DNA of 64,000 nt from Myrica gale (taxonomy: Eukaryota > Streptophyta > Magnoliopsida > Fagales > Myricaceae): positions 7,383,001-7,447,000 of the forward strand of contig OZ005610.1 of NCBI GenBank assembly GCA_963930655.1. The letters run 5' to 3'. Under the pieces are notes generated by a model. The model was not told the origin of the DNA. It saw only the letters and a program-made list of their open reading frames with translations, and did no database searches. This document shows, piece after piece, positions 34,371 to 46,780 of this stretch (position 1 is the stretch's first letter; each line of letters starts with the position of its first letter). Both the position numbers and the translations under genes were made by a program.

Positions 34371-35633
34371 ATGGGTTCTGTATCTCTCAAGATAGGCGAT
34401 GGAACAGCCAGATTCAGAAGAGCAACTCTGTGCTCTTCAGCAGTCAATATTCTCATGCTCTTGTCGGTGCTCACCACCAATCTATTTGCGCTCTACGCTT
34501 TCACATCGTCCCCAAAGGACCACCAAAACCTCCTACTTCACCACTCTCACAAGAACATCTCTCTTATCTCGGAGCAGGTATCGCTGATCCTGAGGGAGAT
34601 CGATGTCTCACAGAAGAAGCTCGTGAAGATGGAAAAAGAGCTTCTTGGCTATGAAAGTCTCGATCTTTCAAGGCCAAACCTTGCAACCGAGCTCAAGCTT
34701 TTTCTCCAGCGCCACCAGCTCCCCTTGGGCAAGGATTCAAAAACTGGGATTACTGAAATGGTGGCTTCTGTGGGCCATTCCTGCGAGAAATCTGTGGATT
34801 TGTTGTCTCAGTATATGACTTACAAGGTCTCTGGACCTTGCCCTGACGATTGGAGCGTTGCCCAGAAGCTAATTCTGCGGGGCTGTGAGCCGCTGCCGAG
34901 AAGGAGGTGCTTCTCCAAGCCTGTTCCTAAGGTGGGCCTCTACCCTTTTCCCATTTCGCTTTGGAATTCTGCTAGTGATAAGATGGTTACTTGGAGTGGT
35001 CTTGGCTGTAAGAGCTTTGAGTGTTTAAACAAGAAGAAATTGACTAGAGATTGTGTTGGTTGTTTTGATTTGGTTAATGGGTTTGAAAATCAGAGGTTTG
35101 TTAAAGCTAGAAGCAAAATTGATTTTCTTATTGATGATGTTTTAGCTTTGGGAAATGGAGGGATCAGAATTGGTTTCGATGTTGGTGGTGGGTCTGGGAC
35201 CTTTGCCGCTAGAATGGCAGAGAGGAATGTGACCGTGATTACCAACACTTTAAATATTGATGCCCCATTTAGCGAGTTTATCGCTGCAAGGGGACTTTTC
35301 CCTCTATTCTTGAGTTTAGATCATCGGTTCCCTTTCTATGATCATGTGTTTGATTTGGTTCACACTGCGAGTGGATTGGATATTGGGGGAAAACCTGAGA
35401 AATTGGAGTTTCTTATGTTTGATATCGATCGCATTTTGAGGGCTGGCGGCTTGTTTTGGTTGGATAATTTTTACTGTGCAAATGATGAGAAGAAAAGGGA
35501 ATTGACAAGGTTGATTGAAAGGTTTGGATATAAAAAGCTGAAATGGGTTGTGGGGGAAAAGTCAGATACAGCAGGTTCAGGGAAACCGGAAGTTTATCTG
35601 TCTGCTGTTTTACAGAAGCCTGCAAGGGTATGA
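34371..35633 (+). CDS. Membrane-anchored methyltransferase-like protein
   Basis: A single exon encodes 420 residues. The N-terminus is short and basic, followed by one hydrophobic segment (about 24-44; AVNILMLLSVLTTNLFALYA) that would act as a signal anchor. A predicted coiled coil follows (about 62-95; SLISEQVSLILREIDVSQKK). The C-terminal half has a Rossmann-type SAM-binding motif (about 267-281; GFDVGGGSGTFAARM), a DHRFPFYDHVFDLVH motif and GGLFWLDNF, in the order expected of class I methyltransferases. It resembles a plant family of uncharacterised Golgi-type SAM-dependent methyltransferases related to Arabidopsis At3g05390/At5g01710. Substrate unknown. The start follows a CT-rich leader in good context (AAGATGGG). 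Confidence 0.88.
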   Translation: MGSVSLKIGDGTARFRRATLCSSAVNILMLLSVLTTNLFALYAFTSSPKDHQNLLLHHSHKNISLISEQVSLILREIDVSQKKLVKMEKELLGYESLDLSRPNLATELKLFLQRHQLPLGKDSKTGITEMVASVGHSCEKSVDLLSQYMTYKVSGPCPDDWSVAQKLILRGCEPLPRRRCFSKPVPKVGLYPFPISLWNSASDKMVTWSGLGCKSFECLNKKKLTRDCVGCFDLVNGFENQRFVKARSKIDFLIDDVLALGNGGIRIGFDVGGGSGTFAARMAERNVTVITNTLNIDAPFSEFIAARGLFPLFLSLDHRFPFYDHVFDLVHTASGLDIGGKPEKLEFLMFDIDRILRAGGLFWLDNFYCANDEKKRELTRLIERFGYKKLKWVVGEKSDTAGSGKPEVYLSAVLQKPARV

Positions 35634-38600
35634 CAGTAAAGAGTTTATGTAGGAACCATTGGAAACTGCAACAGCTAAGCTATTTGTTGCCATCACTATC
35701 TTTGTCCACACAGAATTCGTGTGAGTTCATTGCTTTTAACATCCCAATGATATTCCTTTAATAGCAGAATAAGGAATTATTGCTTTTCCCAACTGCAAAT
35801 CGGCAGTGAAGGATGATATGTCATGTAGTTTTAAGGCTGTTTTATCTCTTATTTAAGGCATTAGGAATAGTATTTACTTTGTTTATTTGGCTGATTAATT
35901 GTTAGGAGACGAAAGAATCATAGTGTATTTTTGGTCTTGTGCATTTCATTTTCGATTATTTTCGTTTTTAGCATTGAAATATGTTCTCTCTGAGTGATGT
36001 TTCTAGTTGGATCAAGAGGCGCCTTACTATGATCTTAAAGATTAGCGTAAACATGATTATTCAATAAGATTTCAAAGAATTACTTGCTAATAATCTTTGT
36101 GGTGACTATATTCAAAAGGTAAAACCACTCAGAGGGGCTATTTGCTCTTCAAGATGAGCAGAGTGCTTGTGTTCGTGGGATGTTTGACCGTGCACCAGCA
36201 ATCATCTCTGTAGGAACGAAACATTGCTATCTTTTTGCACTACCTGAAGTTGAGAGTGCATAAATCATAGTCTGTTGTATTCAGAGCCCCTCGCCATATG
36301 CAGCAAGCAATGTATACTTTTTCTAGTATCGTGCACAGTCTACCTTACCAGCTGTCTCCTCAATCCAAACCCGATATCCATGATCATTAACTTGGACTAT
36401 TGTGTACAGAATTTGGCTAATTCAAATTAAGTGCCCAGAACATCTATTTAACCCCTGTCCCCCACCTGTTAATCAGTGTAAACTGTGAAGTCAATCAGAA
36501 AACTACTTGCAGTGCCTTGTAATCCCGTCTAAGGAGATGCGTGAGCTGATGCCTAGAAATCAGGACCCCCTGTCCCAATCATTGATTTGTCTTGCTGTTG
36601 TTGATTCAAATGAAGCTTTTCAAAGATAAATCTTTAGTGATACTGGTTTCACCTACACTAGCAAGCTGTTCTCTTGTCCGTTTTCACTCCTACAGTGCTG
36701 GGACCTATTGTTCTTGTTGCTGAATCAGGCACTTGCTGAAGTGCTGTCTTGATCACTTGCTGTTATAATATCTCGGGTCGTGCGACATCTACCATGTCTC
36801 TTTTTTACTCTGAAATGTATGATTTCACTCATTGAACTCGCGCGGATGGGGTAGGAGTGCCTCCTTCGAAAACTAATCAACCTCTGAAAAAGCTTCGTTA
36901 CAGGAGGCCATGTTGATAACAAAAGCCACAAATACACTTCGAACCTCCAACGTAGACACAAACATATATCTTCTACATTACCTCTTTTTATAGCGAGGCA
37001 GTAGACTCAGAGAGGGCGTCTGGCCTGCTACTCGTGAGCCCTGGCGCCCTTGATTCTTATGCCTTTCCGGGAATTTGCGCCCCACCATGAAAGAAAATTG
37101 GGGCACTTCAGCCAACCCACATGGTGGGAGTTAAATGTATTGGTCCACCTCCAAAATTCAGAGCTCTTTTAGCTTTTGCTTACTTATCTACTGTCTTTTT
37201 CTTACCACACTTTCATCTGTATTGGGATCTTTTCTCCATTGCGTCAACGAAGGATTCGAGAAATGGGAGAAAAGAGGAACCGCACTTTTCTTCCCTCTAC
37301 CATGACCAAGCAAGTGCTGTCTATTCTATGGCTTTCCTTCCTGCTTGGACCAAGACATGTTGTCAAGACCCTGATTATTTCTGTAAACTTGAATGGATTG
37401 TAACTATATGAGAATGGGTTTTTGAGAACTCTTGACGAATTCGAGGCGTCACCTTGTTTAGCTGAATGCAATTTCTTGATCTCTTTCATATACGAAAACA
37501 TGAACCTTATACAAGCTAAGCAAGAGACCCTGAAATGGGTTGGACTAACAACTAAGCCCACTGGGCTTACTTAACTAAAGCAGAAATAGATTGATATAAA
37601 ACTAATATAGCTGGCCTACAAGGCTCTTTGATAACAAAGCCCACCCGACCAAGACACATCGACAACATCGTATCTCTGCACTTCCAGATGCTTCCAGATC
37701 TCTCTCTCACGAACATGCACGTTACACATGTTTACTTAATTAATTATTTGGGAGCGCCTCCATATGTTGCATTGTTTTCTTCTTGCCAACTCCTTCTCCA
37801 TAGCTTTGACTAAGATATGTTTACGTACTTCAAAATTTCTAATTCGAAGTGCGTCCAAGTTTCAACAGTAAATACTGAAGACTTCCAAATTTCATTTATC
37901 ACTTTTAATAGTCAGTTTTTGTCGAAGATACTCTTCAAAAAAATAAATAATGTAGCTTCTGAACCTTAAAAACTCGATATTTGTTGCTTTGCCGCTTGGA
38001 TGTTGAATCTCCAGAGCCGTCAAACGATGTCAAGTTATTGCCGTCCCTACATATCAAAGTGTCTACTCTGGAAAAATGGGTCATACTGAATTTTCGGAAG
38101 GTGGCGCTAGAGCATCGCTTGGTTGCAACTACAGTATGGAGTTGGGCCTGAACATTTGTTAGGCCTTTCGACTAGGGCCGGGTTCTATATTGGCCCAGCT
38201 CAGCAGAGCGAAACTGCTTATCAGGGCGAAATCTAGTCATAACCCGTTATGAGACGAATAGCAGAGCTGTCACATGTGGTGAAGCGGGTCTGGCCAGGGG
38301 GTTTGGTTGTTCCCCCACCTGCAGATTTTGCAATGGCTTGTTGCAACCAATCCATCAGACAAACATGATTTGACCATCTACTAATCTTTCATGTTCACCG
38401 TCAACCATAATATCGATCATACTATAAGACAGGTTCCAGATCTAATTTTTCATGTTCTTGCAAATGTGACTGACTCAACTTAAACAGCACATTGCACCTT
38501 TACAAAGGCAAGAGCAAGTAAAAGATATACCCACATCAAGAGGCCATGGTCGAGGTTATGTTCCTTTCAGGACAAGAATACTTTACGCCCAAAGAAGCTG

Positions 38601-38678
38601 AGAGTCCCAGACACTGCGGCGAATCGGGTTCTTGTAATCAGTGGATGATTGCAGTTAAGTTAGTGTCAAGCATGTCTG
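35634..38678. other. Intergenic region
   Basis: Begins with the probable 3' untranslated region of the methyltransferase-like gene and ends with that of the ARF gene. Short open frames (for example 37121-37411 and 36725-36961) look like chance. I see no RNA gene or clear mobile element. Confidence 0.5.
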
Positions 38679-41600
38679 CTAGACACCTTGCATTGCAGCA
38701 CTGTTCACAAGCTTCATTCCCTCTTCACTCATCTTCTGAACTTCTGAAGGCGACAAAATTTTGATGCAGCGGACACATCGAACAAATTGCCTGCACAGTG
38801 CATGTGTAATTTAAGCGGAGAAAGCAAGTGCAACAGATGAACCATCAAATAGAAGAAACAGAACTCACTCCCAAGGATCATCCCCAACGAGTAGAACATC
38901 ATTTTCATAGTCCACGTATACTAATTTCCATCCTGAACCTCTTGGGTCATTAAGCAGCCCCTCCAGACCAAACATGCACTCGATTGCAGAACATAGTTCA
39001 TCATAGTTTTTAAAAACAGTGACATCGATTGACCTCCCAACAGATCCTTTCTTCTGAACCTGCCACAACCAAATTCATCACCCTCGGTCAGATTTGTATA
39101 AATCTAGCACCTCCAGAACAGGCACAAGGAAAAGGCGCAGAGAGTTGTAATCCAGGAGATAATAACTAGACTAGCAAATCAACTAGACAACGCCCTTATT
39201 GAATGTTCTGAAGAATCGCAGAATGTGTCACTGGCTGAACTTTGGAAGAATGAGATTTAAATTTGATTCAGTCAGTGCACCGGTCTCAAAGATTTGGAAA
39301 TCTGAGTCAGGGCATCAGATATGCCATGAAGCCATGGTGATCCAGAAACATGTACATTTTCAGAACTCTACATATCACAAATAAATGTCCAGTTCACGCT
39401 ATATAAGGAGTAAATATTTCATAAATTAATTGGAGTTCGTACCTTTGTGTAGGTACGCACAGGTGGAACTACTTGCTGCCATGAGCTATTCTGCAGAAGA
39501 CAGGTCTCATCAAAGTCCACATTGCTTGAGGATGTACCTCCCGAGTTGTCTGGGAAGTCTTGCCGAGAGAAAGCCTGAGAGTCTCCTAGACTTGCTGAGG
39601 TAATCTGGGATTGAAAATCCTGACTAAAACTGAAGTTGCCTACTAAATAATCCGAAGGATTCTGGAAATCCGCATCCTTCATAGTACATATTTCATCCAG
39701 AATGGTGCTTGAAACAGGAGGATCTACCATAGCACTTCCACCATTATTAGCATTAATGTTATGACAGCTGTAAATCCCACTTTGGTTGTAGCTCTCATCT
39801 GACAAATCTCTTAAACCACTTGAATTAGAGATACCATTAATGTTGCATGGGTCTTGGAGAGAAAATGTAGTGAGCTGATCAGCTTGGGATAGAATGCCAA
39901 GTTGATGATCCCAAATTTCCTGACCCATTGAATGTAAAGTGGGCTTAACTGCTTCAGGAAATAATGTTGAAGGGTCTTGCAATCCAAACGCAGATAGAGG
40001 TCCAGGTGATCTAAACATTCCTCCAAGAGGTTGGCAAGAGTGGTAATATTTCCATTCATCAGGGTCCAGGGGTGGAAGTAAGCCATTTAGATTAGAACAA
40101 TCAGATTGGGAGACATCAAGTTGTTGGGGATGGTAGGTCAATGATTCCAATTGCAGCTGCACAGGCCACGAACTAGTTTGTGATTGTATTGGCTCCCGGT
40201 TCTGGTTAATGAATGTTGGCTGGTTTACAAGGTTCTGAAGACTTACAGGGCCAGCAGTCAGTTTTTTCTCATTGCACCCTCCTGTTGGGATCATTTGGCT
40301 TAACTCACCTGCTGAAATGTCAGGTTTTAACTCTGCCTTTTCAGTATTACTTCCGGCCAGTGTTTGGTTTTCGAATTCGGGTAGCGGGTGCAATTTTCCA
40401 GGTGAAATTGCTTTAAGTGATGAATTTGAGTTTATGATATCGGGTTGCTCAAGGGATGACTGAGGCTGAATTAGGGATATACCTTCTGTCAAGATATGCT
40501 GAGATTTTTGGTCAGTCATGCCCTGCATGGTCTTCATATCTTGTAATGGCTCTACCTTAGTAGCAGATTCTTCTTGCGGAGTAGAAAAAACTTTTCCAGG
40601 ATGGTAAATAATTTGAGGTTGCAGTAGCATCTTGATCAGCTTTTCTGAGCACAGATTAGATATCGAGTACGATAAATCCCCATTTCCATTTTCAGGAACC
40701 TGGAGAAGGGGTCTTTTAACCAGCTGTCCCCATTCAGTTCCTGCTCCTGGTAGCATAGCAAATGAGAATAAGATAGATATCAAACAAACTTGGACAGCAG
40801 AAAACACCGAAGGCAAACTTACCCAAAAATCCAGTGTGTAATGGTCTTTTAAGACCTGAAGTCAAAGAAGGAAAAATGAAAAGACTTTCAGGAGTCTCTA
40901 CTTCCCAAGGACTAACACGATTCTGTTTATCACAACACCCTGGCTCGTCCCACTCCACCTGTTGATAAGATGAACATTCAAAGTTCAATAGCTAAACTAT
41001 CAAAAGACAACTAACTCCCATTTTCTAATAGGTATAAACAACTAGACTGAAATTGGAAGAATAGTTTGGCTATACAAGTGAAGTATATGATCCACCTGAA
41101 GATTTCTCCACTTGGAACCAGGCCACCTCAGTGGATCGAAGTCGCTGTTACCGACTATGGTACCCATATACCTGTAGGAAAGAAATAAACACATCAACTA
41201 CCGTCTGCTTTTACAGATAATAAAGTTACCGTATATCAAGAACACTGATATATCATTGTATTTTTGTAAAGCAGAAGATGTCGTGTATTCCACTATCTAG
41301 TAGATTCTAAATGGATATTAGTTGGCCCGTGTCCTATGGTGATTAATTATGTAAGAGGATTCAGTCAGAGAACTACCTCCTCTTGCCCGACTCCTCTGTT
41401 TCGAACATCATCCCAAACCTCATTCCAACTGAAAGCTGTGTCCCATAGACAGACTTCCGGTATCTAGCCAAATTAATGACAAATTCTGAAGGACATGCCC
41501 TACAAATAAATAGAAAGCAAGGCAAGGTGAAGATCCAGAAATCTGCAAAACGAACAAAGGAAGAACAATAAGGCGAAAAAAATGCATATTAAGAGAACCT

Positions 41601-44600
41601 TGGGTTATAGAATATTGTGAATGGGATTCGGTCAGCTGCAGCATGAGCTGCGGCAGCAAGGACACCAATGTGCATGCTATCAGCGGATAGAACTGATGAT
41701 GGCAATGTTGTTTGCTGACGGTTGTCACGCCTCACACCAACCAATAACTGAGACTTTTCATCCCTTGTAACAATATCAAAAGGGTACAATCAGATAGCAA
41801 TCAATAATAAGGTCAGAGTTAGCGGAGTTAAATAAAAAAAATGGTAAAGCTTATAAAAAAAACTTTAACTACAGTGAATTGGCAAGATATTTTAGCTGAG
41901 GTTTAGGATGGCTAACCCTTATTTCGTGGATTTGGAGCTCTGAACAATCATAGAAATCTCAACACGCCATGAAAATATGAGATAGGTGAGCAAAGTTGAG
42001 ACATTAACGTTTTTATGGACTGTGGACCACAGTGTCTACTTGTCTGGTTAGCATTACCAAACGTATGCTAGGATTTAGGAATGGAGATACTTAAGGCTTT
42101 TTTTTATAAGTAAGCAATGGAGATACTTAAGGCTATATTTACTTCAGTTATTTACAAAAAAAAGTTGCAATAACCTGACCTAATAACAGGCCAGAAAATA
42201 ATTCAGGAATCATAACATGCCAAATGCAAAGCATATGTACCAACAGGAGATAGCATCCAGGTTTTAGCTATGGGCTTTCCATAATTTCTACAGTATGCGA
42301 AGAGGCAAGAAAAAAGCCCCATGTTATTTCACCATAAGACAGCATGGTATGTGAGAACCATATACCTGATAAAAAGGATAGCATCGCCTGCTTTAAGCCT
42401 TTTTGCACCAACAAACAAACTCCATCCAGTTGTGAGAAGATGTCGCTTTGGCTGCCCTATACAAAAGAACGTAATGGGTCATTCTCTTTTTTTTGTGATA
42501 AGTAGAACGTAATGGGTCATTCTCAAAAAAACAGATTGAATCTATTGTCAAGAAATAAATATTAATCAAAACTATTCAGAATGGAAATGAAGACGCATAA
42601 ATGGTAATAGTTAAAAGACAAGAAATAACTAACAACTTGAACCTTTTCCACCAGAGAAGTCACATTGTAAGTTCAATACTGACTAGAGTAATACTACCAA
42701 CTAGAGACAAATATCAGCATCCTTACCACGGTATATGTGGCGAAATGTCCAGTTGTTATCATGCAAGTCCCGGACAACAAGTTCTTGAGTTGGTGGTTGC
42801 ATTGTATAGTCCTGGAACATGTAGTGCTCCAAATGTGAATGTGTATAAAATATACATTGGTTATACAATAACTGAAAAAGGTATTCAAAGCTAAAAGAGT
42901 TCTAAATCCTCACCAATGGAGGAAAGAGCTTCTCTGCTGCTCTGCGTGGGACTGAAAAGCCACCATGTGTGCTTGTATCACTTGCAGTTAAAGTTTTGCA
43001 GAAAAACTCACTTGGATGTTTGCTGGGCTTTACTCCAAAGTCTGGTACAGGGAAGACATCTTTTTCCTGAGGCCAACATTAATTCTTGATTGGACTCATT
43101 ATACAATATCAATGTCTCTTCTTTTGTTCGTCTTTTTCTTTACACTCATCTCCAATAATAAAAGCGAAAAGTTCTGGGCAAAATTTAATAGCAACTTACA
43201 GAGTTAACAGGTTGAAGACTCATTTGAGCATAAATTTCATCCGTATCTTTGTCTGCCTATCAGGACATGTAAAGAAAAGATAAAACCATAGATGTTCTAA
43301 TGTTATTTTGGCAATGGCATCCATTTGCACAGGATTAAGAAGCAAATAATCACCCATGAAACACATACATGCAATGTGACATTTTGAACTTGGCACATCA
43401 ACTGAGATGGGAGATTAGGATAGTTGGGAAGTTGTGAGGTTACCGTCCTTTTAGTGGAAGCAGCTACCTGTTTCAACAAACAAAACATACGATAATTTTA
43501 TCAGTTAATGGGGATAAGCAGCAAAATTCAACACAGAAGCTGTTGCCCACATATCTGGAAAATCAATTCCAAAAGGCTCCTGTCATGCTTCAAATGCATT
43601 TTTGAGATATTACTTTTATGGAAACAAGCCTAAATTATAAGCTTCGCCCATTTGAAAGTTCAGTACTTCAATCCTAATGCCTCACGAAAAAAAAATGATG
43701 CATGCCTAATTTGATTGAATGAACGAAGCCCAGATAAGATACAAATCATCCATTAACACTTACATTTTCCATTAAGCCACGCAAAGCTGAACTTTCAAAT
43801 GAAACAAAGAAAGCTGCATATATGCCAGCATAAGATGATGATTTGGCAAATAGCAGCGTTTCAAATGGACAAGTCCAAGTGTAAACAAATCAGATTTATA
43901 AATGATAATCTTGGATACATATAAAATATGGATTCGCCTGCCATGTTGTTGGCTGCCTCTAACTGTGAGATTTTGTACTTCAAATTTCCTACTACCATGT
44001 GAGCTGTCATAGCTGCTCTTTTACTGAAATACAGGAGTACTTCCTTAGGAAGCAACCTGAACCTTTTGGTTTAAATATAACCTTTTCTAGACTATGTCGC
44101 TGATAGTCTCCAAATTATTTCCTTTCTCCTTCCTGTATACTGAGAATGTGGCGTCTATTAACCAGATAATTTTTTTAAAAAAAAATTGATATCATCCTTG
44201 CAGCTTTCATACCACTTAGTGGTGAAAAAGTGACCAACGCCTGCAAATGGGGCTTTCTTTCGAGAAAGATAAATTTGAGGTGAAAAAGAAAAAACTACTG
44301 CAAAATTTTTTCTTCAAACCGATATCTTCTGCTAACTGTTAAGTCAACAAGGCCACCTTGGAAGCCCTGAAACAAGGTTTTATCCAGCAGGGACTCAACA
44401 GTCAACGGCAGCCCAGAGTTATTTAAAAAACACCTGAAGGAATTTATTATACAAGAACTTTCCCCTTCCTCTACGACCATTTTGATATATTTTGACTTCC
44501 ACACTCGAATGTCACCAAGTATTCTGTACTAGCAGGTTAAAGAGCCTACCAGCGCATCACAAGGCATTAAAGGAACTGAGAACGATGAAAGATTAAAAGA

Positions 44601-45170
44601 AGGAAGTGGCACGAAAAGAGTAGTTAGTTCTTCAGAGGTCGGTACTCAGAAGTGAGGGAAATAAATGCAAACCTGCTCGCTATGACCTTGAGGGAAGTAG
44701 TACACCAGACTCCCCACCTGAGGCAATGAAACAAGGGGCCCGGCGCAGGCGTGCCATACCTCGGAGTTTATGGCTTTCCTGGCCCCTGAAATCAACCGGT
44801 ACGTATCCTAAGTAAGACACAATCTTGAACGATTTTATGGAAAATACAAATGAAACCATTTATGAGTCATTCACCAAATGAAAAAGAAAATGCGCTGTTG
44901 ATGTGTCATGAAATGTATTAAATGGGCTGAACTTGGAGCACATCTAAAAAATATTCCACCTTTTCCGCAGCTCCAACTTTCACTAACCAAATTTCCAGGC
45001 CAGAAGCAAAGGCAAACTTCTAAAAATCATAATAGACGGTATAGTTTTGTGAAAGGGAACAAACCAGACTGATCCTGCATTTCCTTTAAGAACTTCATCT
45101 CCTTGAATAGGTTTGTATTTGCCCCGCTAGTTAACTTCCCAACCTTGACTTTCTCTTCAACACAGCCCAT
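38679..45170 (-). CDS. ARF5: Auxin response factor 5 (MONOPTEROS type)
   Basis: Fourteen exons on the - strand join in phase: 45065-45170, 44673-44785, 43369-43467, 43200-43256, 42914-43066, 42727-42811, 42366-42456, 41599-41763, 41377-41499, 41096-41171, 40823-40958, 39443-40746, 38869-39059, 38679-38790; total 936 residues. ARF5 is a nuclear activator of auxin-responsive genes acting in embryo and vascular patterning. Seen: N-terminal [21 protein letters not shown]3 DNA-binding domain (about 145-246; [19 protein letters not shown]), ARF domain (about 268-350), an unusually large middle-region exon (435 codons, Gln/Ser-rich) and the PB1 domain (about 837-925) with Lys-containing [13 protein letters not shown] and the acidic [18 protein letters not shown]5 identity rests on the N-terminal exon, [13 protein letters not shown] and the C-terminal [17 protein letters not shown]. 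The start ATG is preceded by a G-box. Confidence 0.96.
42080..42133 (-). mobile_element. Tail-only retro-insertion in ARF5 intron (between exons 7 and 8)
   Basis: The 18-bp repeat AATGGAGATACTTAAGGC (42080-42097 and 42116-42133) flanks 18 bases, which on the - strand read GCTTACTTATAAAAAAAA. This matches the 3' end of the LINE at 27119 (GCTTATAAAAAAA). Confidence 0.8.
42466..42524 (-). mobile_element. Tail-only retro-insertion next to an ARF5 splice acceptor
   Basis: A 21-bp repeat starting AGAACGTAATGGGTCATTCT (42466-42486 and 42504-42524) flanks 17 bases, which on the - strand read ACTTATCACAAAAAAAA. The near copy begins only about 10 bp upstream of the exon 7 acceptor (exon 42366-42456). 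Confidence 0.8.
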
Positions 45171-45176
45171 CACGTG
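45171..45176 (-). promoter_or_regulatory. G-box directly upstream of the ARF5 start codon
   Basis: CACGTG abuts the ATG. Two more CACGTG-containing sites occur near 46032 and 46291. bZIP/bHLH binding is inferred from the motif only. Confidence 0.35.
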
Positions 45177-45727
45177 TTCCACACTTACGTCTTCAACGCA
45201 ACACTCACAATCTCAATTTCCAAAACCCCGTGGTTCCAAGGAGCAAATTTTCATTTTTCATCGAAGTCCAAGAATTTTTCAGACCCCTCCTCATGTTACA
45301 TCCCCCTCATTACTTTTCCTTCAGAAAGATGTGAAATTAAGATCGACCACCTTCGCCATATTAGAGATACACACAGAGAAGAGCAAACAATCCAATCGGG
45401 CACGAAAGCAGAGCTGAGCCCCCAGCCACACCCCACCAAGAATCCAAAATCAAGGAACGAAAACTGTAAAAAGGCACTGCAAGTATAAGAGGTGGGCCTT
45501 CATGCACAACCGAGAAAGGATAAAGAAAAGAGAAGAAAAAAAACCCATCAGTTTGCATCAAAGCACGCGGACCAAAGCATGAGTGGCCCTCACTCTGTAC
45601 TGTAATTGAGAGCTTGTTTTTATCTTCCAAAAGAAACCGACCTTTCGATGAACCCGCCACCCACTCATCTCACTGATTCACCGCTTTGCCTCCCTCCCTC
45701 AATCAAGAACTCCAAACAGAAAAGGCC

Positions 45728-45732
<5 letters not shown>

Positions 45733-45764
<32 letters not shown>
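45733..45764. repeat. (CT)16 microsatellite in the presumed ARF5 leader
   Basis: A pure CT repeat, read as GA on the ARF5 strand, about 560 bp upstream of the start codon. GA-rich leaders can bind BPC/GAGA-type factors (inference). Confidence 0.9.
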
Positions 45765-45766
<2 letters not shown>

Positions 45767-46761
45767 TTGGTTGAAACGGGAAAGAGTGTGCTAGCTCTTA
45801 ACCTGCGCAGACACTTTCTGCATCCGGGCGATTCCGTTGCAGCTTTAAACTGTGGAAGTTTTAAAAAGAGTGAAGAAATATTAAAAAAGGAAATGGAAAA
45901 GGCAGAGCAATACTATGATAACACGAAAACAGTACAACAAAAGATCGAGCAGACGGAGAGTATTCAAAAAGGGAGGGAGTTGGAGATGTTTTTTTAGGAT
46001 AGGAAAGAATGTCAAGGTGGCGCATTTTAGCACGTGGATTACGATGATTTGCAGAGTCCTCCTCTGCTTCTTCTTTTCTCTCTACATTGTGCGTTTTTTC
46101 AGAGGAGCTTGCTCCCTATTTTCACCAGCTACAAATTTCCAAATATGCATTTTCTTTTATTGGTAAAATAGAAAAAGGAGAAAGAAAGAAAAAAAGGTTC
46201 TTTCTGAGAGCTCTTTGCGTCTGGTATTTGACCGTTCGGCACGCGTGCGGTTCACGACAAATAAGCCAGGAAGCATACGTTAACTCATCTGACACGTGTC
46301 GCAGCGCTGACTGGGCAGTCAGGGCGCCGTTTCCATCTTCCACTTTGTCCGAGTTTCTCCCTCGCATCTCTTCGCACGCTTCCATATAGCAAACTCCTCG
46401 TCTACAAAGAGGAATCGCAGTCGTGTTGCCCTAAGATCAGAACAGTACGTACTTCTGCCCTAACACAATCTCAAAAGTTACTTTGCGGTTCAATAAGAAA
46501 TGCATATAGTAATCTCTTATTCTAATCAATTAAGTTCAACCAGGAAGAATGAGTGCACTCATAGCCAGAAGCTCAACTGTTGGATTCTTCCCTTTTTTCC
46601 TGAGACCTATGGTTAGATTCTTTATATGCATATTTGTGGTGGACTAAAGTATTGTCCGATTAGGGCATATGGATATGATCTTGGCTTTTAGAAAGAGGAG
46701 AGTATACTACTTACTCCTATAACAATTTAGAGGCATCAAATCAAATAGTTTATACTGTTGG

Positions 46762-46780
46762 TTATATATATATATATATA
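46762..46780. repeat. (TA)n microsatellite
   Basis: A pure TA run in intergenic DNA upstream of ARF5. Confidence 0.9.
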
